A stretch of 5,265 nucleotides of DNA, taken from an uncultured Altererythrobacter sp. (GTDB taxonomy: Bacteria; Pseudomonadota; Alphaproteobacteria; Sphingomonadales; Sphingomonadaceae). Below are positions 1-5,265 of the stretch, in pieces. The translations under genes and the position numbers were made by a program. Below the pieces are notes generated by a model. It ran no database searches, was not told the origin of the DNA, and was given only the letters and a program-made list of their open reading frames with translations. Location of the stretch: positions 1-5,265 of the forward strand of contig CALFEA010000211.1 in NCBI GenBank assembly GCA_937950385.1, written 5' to 3'. Numbering within the stretch: position 1 is the first letter of the stretch; each line of letters begins with the position of its first letter.

Positions 1-693
1 ATCCGCAGCGACTGTCGTCGAAAGCGAAACCACAGCCGTGCTCGTCTCTGTTTGCATTTTCAACAGGCGCCCCTTGGAAGCCGCATAGGCTTCAAACCCA
101 TCATACCGATCCAAATGATCGGGCGTGATATTCAGCAGCACAGCAACATCGCAGTCGAGGCTTTGCGTCAGATCAATCTGATAGCTGGATAGCTCCAACA
201 CATAGACGCCCGCGCCATTTTCATTGGGCTGCAAAGGAATTTGCGACATGATCGGCAGGCCAATATTACCGCCCATCAAGCTAGGCACGCCTGCCTCTTG
301 CAAAATGTGATGCACCAAAGCCGTCGTGGTCGATTTGCCATTCGTGCCGGTAATGCCAGCCACCTTATGCGGCGGAAGATCACCGCGCGCGAGCGCAAAC
401 AGCTCAATATCGCCGATGACGGGCACGCCATATTTTGCTGCATGATCGGCAATCGGATGCGTGTTGAGCGGAACGCCGGGCGAGACAACGAGGCCATCAA
501 AGCCGGTCAAATCTATTTCGAGCGGATCAGCCAATTCGCAGCGGCCCACGAAGGGATCACGCGCCACATCCTGCCTGTCCCAAGCGGTAACCTCCGCCCC
601 GCTTGCCAGCAGCGCCTCGACACTTGCCGCGCCGCTGCGCGCGAGCCCTAAAACCGCGTATTTCTTTCCGGCAAAGGCGGAAGAGGTAATCAT
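1..693 (-). CDS. murD: UDP-N-acetylmuramoyl-L-alanine--D-glutamate ligase MurD (N-terminal part, cut by window edge)
   Basis: Cytoplasmic Mur ligase that uses ATP to add D-glutamate to UDP-MurNAc-L-Ala, the step before MurE. The reading frame is open from the ATG at 693-691 to the window edge: 231 residues, about half of the usual 440-470. The N-terminal Rossmann-like substrate domain carries the VLGLARSG loop (residues 14-21) and SPGVP (71-75). The central ATPase domain has the P-loop GTNGKSTT (116-123), GGNIG (141-145), ELSSYQ (167-172), [10 protein letters not shown] (188-197) and a lysine at 207 in the place of the carbamylated lysine of the family. The C-terminal D-Glu-binding domain lies outside. 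The start overlaps the mraY stop as ATGA. No clear Shine-Dalgarno precedes it, so re-initiation after mraY is likely (inference). Identity is very secure; MurC, E and F are excluded by the [13 protein letters not shown] and ELSSYQ set and by gene order. Confidence 0.97.
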   Translation of the reverse strand, partial: MITSSAFAGKKYAVLGLARSGAASVEALLASGAEVTAWDRQDVARDPFVGRCELADPLEIDLTGFDGLVVSPGVPLNTHPIADHAAKYGVPVIGDIELFALARGDLPPHKVAGITGTNGKSTTTALVHHILQEAGVPSLMGGNIGLPIMSQIPLQPNENGAGVYVLELSSYQIDLTQSLDCDVAVLLNITPDHLDRYDGFEAYAASKGRLLKMQTETSTAVVSLSTTVAAD

Positions 694-1760
694 CTCAGCT
701 TGAGCGTCGCCAATCCGGCCATCGCCAGCACGATCGAGATAATCCAAAAACGGATCACGACCTTGCTTTCGCTCCAGCCCAATTGTTCAAAATGGTGGTG
801 GATGGGCGCCATGCGGAACACGCGCTTACCCGTGCGCTTAAACCAGAAAACCTGAATGATGACGCTGGCCGTTTCCGCGACGAACAATCCGCCGACAATC
901 AGCAGCACAATCTCGTGATGGCTCGCCACGGCGACCGCGCCCAATGCCCCGCCCAAAGCAAGGCTGCCGGTATCACCCATAAAGACGGCGGCAGGCGGCG
1001 CGTTGAACCATAGAAAGGCGAGACCCGCCCCCATTATCGCAGCACAGAAAATCGCGAGTTCGCCTGCGCCCTCAACATAGGGAATGCCGAGATATTCGGA
1101 GTAATCCGTGCGCCCAACCAGATAAGCGATCAGCGCAAAGGTGCCCGCGGCAATAATCACCGGCATAATCGCCAGTCCGTCCAGGCCGTCGGTCAAGTTC
1201 ACCGCATTGCCAAAGCCAACAATCACGGTCGCTGCAAATAGGTAATAAAACGGACCCAGCGGGATCGAAAGCTCGCTGGTAAAGGGGATATAGAGATTTG
1301 TATTGATCTGACTGACGATCAAATAGGACGCTACACCCGCCACTGCAAACTCCAGCAACAAGCGCACTTTGGCAGACACGCCTTTGTGGCTGCCCTTCGA
1401 CACTTTGTCGTAATCATCCAGAAAACCGATGACACCAAAGCCCGCCGTGACCGCGATACAGGCCCAGATAAATGGGCTGCGCAAATCCATCCAAAGTAGG
1501 AGGGACAGCAGGAGGGAGATTAGGATCATCAAACCGCCCATTGTGGGCGTGCCAACTTTAGCCTGATGCGATTGCGGGCCATCCTCGCGGATCGGTTGTC
1601 CCTTGCCTTGGCGCACGCGTAGCAAATTGATGAAGCGCGGGCCAATAATCAGACCGATTACAAGCGCAGTCATCAATGTCGCACCGGCACGAAAGGTCTG
1701 ATAGCGCACGAGGTTGAAGATACCCTCAAACCCCAGCCATTCAGCAATCAAATAGAGCAT
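690..1760 (-). CDS. mraY: Phospho-N-acetylmuramoyl-pentapeptide-transferase MraY
   Basis: Polytopic inner-membrane enzyme that transfers phospho-MurNAc-pentapeptide from UDP to undecaprenyl phosphate, giving lipid I. The 356 residues match the usual length (E. coli 360). Many hydrophobic segments are visible, for example around residues 29-40, 76-90, 98-113, 172-184, 198-215, 235-251, 283-306 and 336-350. Family motifs in order: KVGTPTMGG (68-76), the acidic pair D115-D116 in [18 protein letters not shown] (188-197), FMGDTGS (260-266, with D263) and [13 protein letters not shown] (317-329, with the three-histidine loop 321-323). These cover the Mg2+ and nucleotide-binding residues known for MraY. 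The ATG follows the murF TAA stop with no gap (TAAATG), and an AGGA lies 7 bases upstream. The stop overlaps the murD start by 4 bases. The HHH loop and the peptidoglycan gene context exclude WecA and other relatives. Nothing is missing or broken. Confidence 0.98.
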   Translation of the reverse strand: MLYLIAEWLGFEGIFNLVRYQTFRAGATLMTALVIGLIIGPRFINLLRVRQGKGQPIREDGPQSHQAKVGTPTMGGLMILISLLLSLLLWMDLRSPFIWACIAVTAGFGVIGFLDDYDKVSKGSHKGVSAKVRLLLEFAVAGVASYLIVSQINTNLYIPFTSELSIPLGPFYYLFAATVIVGFGNAVNLTDGLDGLAIMPVIIAAGTFALIAYLVGRTDYSEYLGIPYVEGAGELAIFCAAIMGAGLAFLWFNAPPAAVFMGDTGSLALGGALGAVAVASHHEIVLLIVGGLFVAETASVIIQVFWFKRTGKRVFRMAPIHHHFEQLGWSESKVVIRFWIISIVLAMAGLATLKLR

Positions 1761-3218
1761 TTAGCCATCCTGGCTCGCGTAATGTTCAACCAACCTGCCC
1801 AGACCCACTGAATTGGAACCCTTTACGAGCAAGACGTCACCGCTGGTGATGCCAAAATCGTCGAGCGCCGCAATGGCTTGTTCAGGCCCTTCGCAATGGA
1901 CGTAGCTGGGGGGAATGCCAAGCGATGTGGCAGCGCCTTTCCCCAGTTCACGCGCAAGGGCCGACATTTCTTCGCCCACAATAACCGCATGATCGACTTG
2001 CGCCTCGTCAATTGGCTCGGCCAATTGGGCATGAAACTTATCCGCAAAATCGCCCAATTCCTTCATCGAGCCCAATACTGCGATCCGGCGCGTTGCCGGT
2101 GTCTGGCCCAATTGACGCAAAGTCGCCCGCATGGACGCCGGGTTTGCATTGTAGCTTTCATCGATCAACATGGCTTTGCCGCCGGGCGCATCAAACTGCC
2201 GCCGCGCGCCGCGTCCCTTCAGGCCGCCCATTTCTGCCAACGCCAGACCAGCTGAACCCAAATCGCCGCCTGCAGCGCGAACCGTGGCCATAACTGCCAG
2301 CGAGTTTGTGACCCAATGCTCGCCCGGTTCAGCCACGACATAGCATAGCCGCGTATCGCCAAGATCGGCGGTCACCAATGATCCGCCGCTAGTGGTGGGA
2401 ATTGCATCGAGCAGGCGCACATCTGCATTCTCAGCCGCGCCAAAAGTGACAATTTTTGCATCCACCGCCTTGGCCGCTGCAACCAATTGCGCGCAATATT
2501 CGCTGTCGGCAGGGATGATCGCTGTGCCGCCCTTTTCAAGGCCGCTAAAAACCTCTGCTTTGGCGTCGGCAATGGCCTCCATCGACCCTAAATTTTCAAT
2601 GTGCGCTGGCGCGATTGTCGTAATTACCGCGATGTTGGGCTGTACATGACCAGTGAGAATGTCGATCTCACCTGCATTGTTCATACCCATTTCATAGACA
2701 GCAAATTGGCTGCGCGCTGGCGTACGAGCAAGGCTGAGCGGGACGCCAACGTGATTGTTGTAACTGCGTACGCTGCGGTGGGCCATGCCGTGACTAGACC
2801 GGTTAAGGCTGGCAAAAATGGCTTCTTTCACGCCGGTCTTCCCGACTGAGCCCGTCACTCCAATGCGCACAGCATTGCTGCGATCGCGGGCCGCATGGGC
2901 CATGGCATGAAGCGCGGCGGTTGTGTCCTCAACCAACACATGCGGGTAATCGACCCCGCGGTCTGTGATCGCGGCCACTGCGCCCAATTCGAAAGCCTTG
3001 GCGATAAATTTATGGCCGTCCATCGCTTCACCCTTAAGAGCGACAAACACATCGCCGGGCTGCACATCGCGGGAATCCATTTCCACGCCCGATGCCTGAA
3101 ACGCTTGGCTCGCTTTGCCGCCCGTTGCAGCCTCAATCTCGGCGCTATTCCACAAGGCGATGGGCAAAGCATCGCGTATATCAAGGGGCCATTCTTTGAG
3201 GAATGCAGGTCTATTCAT
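1761..3218 (-). CDS. murF: UDP-N-acetylmuramoyl-tripeptide--D-alanyl-D-alanine ligase MurF
   Basis: Cytoplasmic Mur ligase that adds the dipeptide D-Ala-D-Ala to UDP-MurNAc-tripeptide, completing the pentapeptide precursor used by MraY. The protein has 485 residues with this start. The N-terminal domain has the uridine-site loop MDSRDVQPGD (47-56) and ALKGE (60-64). The central ATPase domain has the P-loop GVTGSVGKTGVKE (120-132), NNHVGVP (154-160), YEMGMNNAGEID (175-186), APAHIENLGS (203-212) and DAKAE (218-222), where K220 sits at the carbamylated-lysine position. The C-terminal domain has DESYNANP (353-360), typical of MurF, and VKGSNS (465-470). I chose the ATG at 3218 because it overlaps the murE stop as ATGA and has AGGAG 8 bases upstream. 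An in-frame ATG at 3245 would add nine residues inside murE and has no such support. The TAA stop abuts mraY. Confidence 0.97.
   Translation of the reverse strand: MNRPAFLKEWPLDIRDALPIALWNSAEIEAATGGKASQAFQASGVEMDSRDVQPGDVFVALKGEAMDGHKFIAKAFELGAVAAITDRGVDYPHVLVEDTTAALHAMAHAARDRSNAVRIGVTGSVGKTGVKEAIFASLNRSSHGMAHRSVRSYNNHVGVPLSLARTPARSQFAVYEMGMNNAGEIDILTGHVQPNIAVITTIAPAHIENLGSMEAIADAKAEVFSGLEKGGTAIIPADSEYCAQLVAAAKAVDAKIVTFGAAENADVRLLDAIPTTSGGSLVTADLGDTRLCYVVAEPGEHWVTNSLAVMATVRAAGGDLGSAGLALAEMGGLKGRGARRQFDAPGGKAMLIDESYNANPASMRATLRQLGQTPATRRIAVLGSMKELGDFADKFHAQLAEPIDEAQVDHAVIVGEEMSALARELGKGAATSLGIPPSYVHCEGPEQAIAALDDFGITSGDVLLVKGSNSVGLGRLVEHYASQDG
1768..1771 (-). promoter_or_regulatory. Shine-Dalgarno site of mraY
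   Basis: AGGA on the minus strand in the final codons of murF, with a 7-base spacer to the mraY ATG at 1760. It is shorter than the murE and murF sites but well placed. Confidence 0.6.
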
Positions 3219-4702
3219 CGGTCCATCTCCTGCGGCGCTGCGCATTCGCGAGCGACGCTTACATCGTCAAAAGGCAGGATACGCACTGCATCCCCTGCCC
3301 CGATTATCTGTCCTTGCTCATGGCCCTTGCCGGCGATGAGAATAATGTCCTTTGGCCCCGCAAGGCTGACCGCTTTGGCGATGGCTTTGCGGCGGTCTGC
3401 CACCTCAATGGCGCCGGGTGCATCGACCATAATGTCGGCGCGAATAGAGCCTGCATCTTCGCCGCGCGGATTGTCGTCGGTCACGATCACGAGATCGGAT
3501 TGAGACGCAGCGGCTGCGCCCATCGGCCCGCGCTTGCCTGCGTCACGGTCACCGCCTGCGCCAAATACCGTAATCAATTTTCCGCCAGCCTCTGCTTCAA
3601 CGTGCGGGCGAAGCGCAGCAATCGCCGCCTCCAGTGCATCAGGGGTATGAGCGTAATCCACATAGACCGGCGCGCCATGCCGAGTAATCACCGCGCGCTC
3701 TAACCGCCCGCGCACTGGCTGCAAGCGGCCCAGCGCATCAAAAACTTGAGCGGCATTGGCACCCGTCGCCAACGCCAATCCCGCCGCCGTCAACGCATTG
3801 GCCGCCTGATAGGCACCAATCAGCGGCAGATTAATCACATGTGTCGCGCCATCATGGACCACTTCCAATGTTTGGCCCAATTGCGTCGGAGTATGGGCGG
3901 CGAGGCGGAGGAAGTCGCCTCGCTCACCCACTGTGAGCACGTTCAGCTTTCGCGTCTTAGCATGCTCAATGGCACGGCTAGCCCACTCGCTAAGGGCCCC
4001 GCCGTTCCAAATTATTGCGGCTGCATCTGCCCCAACTACCTCGTCGAACAAACGCATCTTGGCTAGGAAATATGCATCCATATCGGAGTGATAATCGAGA
4101 TGATCGCGGCTCAAATTTGTGAAGGCCGCAGCCGACACTGGCACGCCTTCATTGCGATATTGCGAGAGACCGTGGCTGGATGCTTCATAAGCGACATGAC
4201 TAACGCCTTCGCGCGCCAATCCGCTCATATTGGATAGAAAAGTGACAATATCTGGCGTGGTCAGCCCAGTAGAGACGCTTTCATCCGGCGTGGTTACGCC
4301 CAATGTCCCAATCGATGCAGCACGCTCGCCGCACATGCGCCAGATCTGCCGTGTCATCTCAGCAGTCGACGTTTTGCCATTGGTACCAGTGACTGCAACG
4401 ATTGTTTGAGGAACAGGCGTGAAGAACTTTGCAGCCAGATTGGCGAAGGCCTGGCGCGGTTCATCTGCGGCAATGTGAATCGCGCCTTCAACGGTCACAT
4501 CAGGGCGCGTGACTACCGCCACCGCGCCAGCGGCAATCGCTTGCGGGATAACCTCTTCTGCATTGAAAGCCGCACCGCGAAACGCGCCGAACACAGTGCC
4601 GGGCGCGACCTTGCGATGATCAATGGCAAATCCGGTGACGCCAGCGTCCGCGCCTTTAGGTAAAGCTATGCCTGCGTGCTTGGCCAGATCAGAAAGCTGC
4701 AT
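3215..4702 (-). CDS. murE: UDP-N-acetylmuramoyl-L-alanyl-D-glutamate--2,6-diaminopimelate ligase MurE
   Basis: Cytoplasmic Mur ligase that adds meso-diaminopimelate to UDP-MurNAc-L-Ala-D-Glu. The product has 495 residues, normal for the family. The N-terminal domain carries FAIDHRKVAPGTVFGAFRG (25-43); the usual DSR triplet reads DHR here. The ATPase domain has the P-loop VTGTNGKTSTAE (104-115), TTPD (148-151), YEASSHGL (172-179), TNLSRDHLDYH (195-205) and K215, the likely carbamylated lysine. The C-terminal domain has GRLERA (332-337), DYAHTPDAL (349-357), GAGGDRDAGKR (381-391), DNPRGED (410-416) and GKGHEQ (458-463). DNPR is the known signature for meso-DAP rather than L-lysine. The open frame extends upstream to an ATG at 4825, but that would bury 41 residues in ftsI. 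The ATG at 4702 shares its A with the ftsI stop (TGATG) and has GGAGG 6 bases upstream, so it is preferred. The stop overlaps the murF start by 4 bases. Confidence 0.98.
   Translation of the reverse strand: MQLSDLAKHAGIALPKGADAGVTGFAIDHRKVAPGTVFGAFRGAAFNAEEVIPQAIAAGAVAVVTRPDVTVEGAIHIAADEPRQAFANLAAKFFTPVPQTIVAVTGTNGKTSTAEMTRQIWRMCGERAASIGTLGVTTPDESVSTGLTTPDIVTFLSNMSGLAREGVSHVAYEASSHGLSQYRNEGVPVSAAAFTNLSRDHLDYHSDMDAYFLAKMRLFDEVVGADAAAIIWNGGALSEWASRAIEHAKTRKLNVLTVGERGDFLRLAAHTPTQLGQTLEVVHDGATHVINLPLIGAYQAANALTAAGLALATGANAAQVFDALGRLQPVRGRLERAVITRHGAPVYVDYAHTPDALEAAIAALRPHVEAEAGGKLITVFGAGGDRDAGKRGPMGAAAASQSDLVIVTDDNPRGEDAGSIRADIMVDAPGAIEVADRRKAIAKAVSLAGPKDIILIAGKGHEQGQIIGAGDAVRILPFDDVSVARECAAPQEMDR
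3227..3231 (-). promoter_or_regulatory. Shine-Dalgarno site of murF
   Basis: AGGAG on the minus strand, inside the end of murE, with an 8-base spacer to the ATG at 3218. It supports that start over the ATG at 3245, which lies upstream of the site itself. Confidence 0.8.
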
Positions 4703-5265
4703 CAATAGCCTCCGATCAATGGCTTGAGATCGGAAATATCGACATCGCGTGAATTGTCTGGCCTGACGCCCAGCATTGGACCAACTCTTGGCACCAAACG
4801 CCCGACAATCGGGGCAGCATTCCAAGCTGCGGTACGGTTGAATGAGCTGGCCACCGTGCCGCGCGGTTCATCCAGCATGGCAACCACAACGAAACGCGGG
4901 CGATCCATCGGAAAGGCGGCTGCAAAGGTCGATACTAGCGATGTTTCGCGGTAACCGCCCTGCGAAGGCTTTTCCGCTGAACCGGTCTTGCCGCCAACAC
5001 GAAAGCCCGGCGCATTGGCGTTTTTACCCGTTCCGTAAATCGAGATCATGCGCATCAATTGGCGCATTTGGGACGAGGTGGATTCCTTGAACACGCGGCG
5101 TCCCGCAGGCGCTTCTCCGGGCTCCAGCTTGTGCAAAGTCGATGGGCGCCAAATCCCGCCATTGACCATTGCTGCATAGGCTGAGGCGAGGTGCAGCGGG
5201 GTCACGGCGATCCCGTGACCATAGCCAACTGTCATGGTTGTCAGCTTTGACCATTTGTCGCCCGG
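4702..5265 (-). CDS. ftsI: Septal peptidoglycan D,D-transpeptidase FtsI / PBP3 (C-terminal part, cut by window edge)
   Basis: C-terminal 187 residues of a class B penicillin-binding protein. FtsI is anchored in the inner membrane, acts in the periplasm and cross-links septal peptidoglycan together with FtsW. The frame is open to the window edge, so the membrane anchor, pedestal domain, catalytic SxxK and SxN motifs lie outside. Visible are GYGHGIAVTPLHLASAYA (fragment residues 14-31), the motif preceding the third active-site box in this family, then GGKTGSAEK (91-99), the KTG box with serine in the fourth position. DRPRFVVVAMLDEP (121-134) is the following beta-strand region. About 94 residues follow the KTG lysine, as in E. 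coli FtsI. The tail ends in a short polar stretch. The location just upstream of murE in a dcw cluster separates it from the elongation enzyme MrdA/PBP2. The TGA stop overlaps the murE ATG by one base. Confidence 0.95.
   Translation of the reverse strand, partial: PGDKWSKLTTMTVGYGHGIAVTPLHLASAYAAMVNGGIWRPSTLHKLEPGEAPAGRRVFKESTSSQMRQLMRMISIYGTGKNANAPGFRVGGKTGSAEKPSQGGYRETSLVSTFAAAFPMDRPRFVVVAMLDEPRGTVASSFNRTAAWNAAPIVGRLVPRVGPMLGVRPDNSRDVDISDLKPLIGGY
4709..4713 (-). promoter_or_regulatory. Shine-Dalgarno site of murE
   Basis: GGAGG on the minus strand, inside the last codons of ftsI, with a 6-base spacer to the ATG at 4702. It decides the murE start against the upstream in-frame ATG at 4825. 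Seen directly; the role is inferred from spacing. Confidence 0.8.

Noticed and set aside
241..651. Plus-strand open frame of 136 codons antisense to murD
   Set aside because: It lies fully inside the murD ATPase and N-terminal domain coding region; no family resemblance and shadow-like composition.
2009..2027. Hairpin in murF as an intrinsic terminator
   Set aside because: No run of T follows the stem on either strand and it sits in the middle of an intact coding sequence.
3219..3245. N-terminal extension of murF from an ATG at 3245
   Set aside because: It would overlap murE by 31 bases and lies upstream of the well-placed AGGAG at 3227-3231; the ATGA overlap start at 3218 fits the pattern of the operon.
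2895..3503. Plus-strand open frame of 202 codons antisense to murF and murE
   Set aside because: It runs across the murF-murE junction opposite two well-conserved genes, shows no recognisable domain, and is rich in Arg, Ala, Cys and His, as expected for a shadow frame of GC-rich coding DNA.
3203..3703. Plus-strand open frame of 166 codons antisense to the murE C-terminal domain
   Set aside because: The opposite strand encodes intact MurE motifs (DYAHTPDAL, DNPR, GKGHEQ); the frame has no independent support.
4703..4825. N-terminal extension of murE from an ATG at 4825
   Set aside because: The 41 extra residues are an out-of-frame reading of the ftsI 3' end with no Mur ligase similarity; the ATG at 4702 has a strong Shine-Dalgarno and the expected MurE N-terminus.
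1..5265. A previously undescribed system, mobile element, CRISPR array, toxin-antitoxin or defence module
   Set aside because: Every base is accounted for by five conserved peptidoglycan and division genes in their standard order; no spare coding capacity, repeats of element size or composition break was seen.

Overview
The window is a densely packed, single-strand piece of a division and cell wall (dcw) cluster. All genes lie on the minus strand, so transcription runs from high to low coordinates: ftsI (3' end only) - murE - murF - mraY - murD (5' part only). No RNA gene, mobile element, CRISPR array, prophage or foreign-looking segment is visible, and no intergenic space is longer than zero bases. 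The two edges cut through genes: the start of ftsI lies beyond 5265 and the end of murD lies beyond position 1.

The organism is most likely an alphaproteobacterium, and within that class probably a sphingomonad (Sphingomonadales, perhaps Erythrobacteraceae). The basis is the general look of the proteins as I remember the families: the MurF N-terminal region, the DHR variant in the MurE uridine-binding loop, the MurF P-loop of the GSVGKTG form and the FtsI C-terminal tail. GC content is moderately high by eye (not counted). The lineage call is inference and needs a database search. The MurE DNPR motif points to meso-diaminopimelate peptidoglycan, as expected for a Gram-negative cell.

From right to left: 5265-4702 encodes the last 187 residues of FtsI (PBP3), the septal transpeptidase, with its KTG box. 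4702-3215 is murE, which adds meso-DAP to UDP-MurNAc-dipeptide. 3218-1761 is murF, which adds D-Ala-D-Ala. 1760-690 is mraY, the membrane enzyme making lipid I. 693-1 is the first 231 residues of murD, which adds D-Glu before MurE acts. Together they provide three of the four cytoplasmic Mur ligases, the first membrane step and a final cross-linking enzyme.

The four gene junctions overlap by 1 or 4 bases or abut exactly, which suggests one transcript with translational coupling. Three internal starts have clear Shine-Dalgarno sequences inside the preceding gene; murD does not. I looked for a hidden or undescribed system on both strands and found none. The remaining points of interest are small: motif variants in MurE (DHR for DSR) and FtsI (KTGS for KTGT), the SD-less murD start, a short palindrome inside murF and a recurring codon pair.
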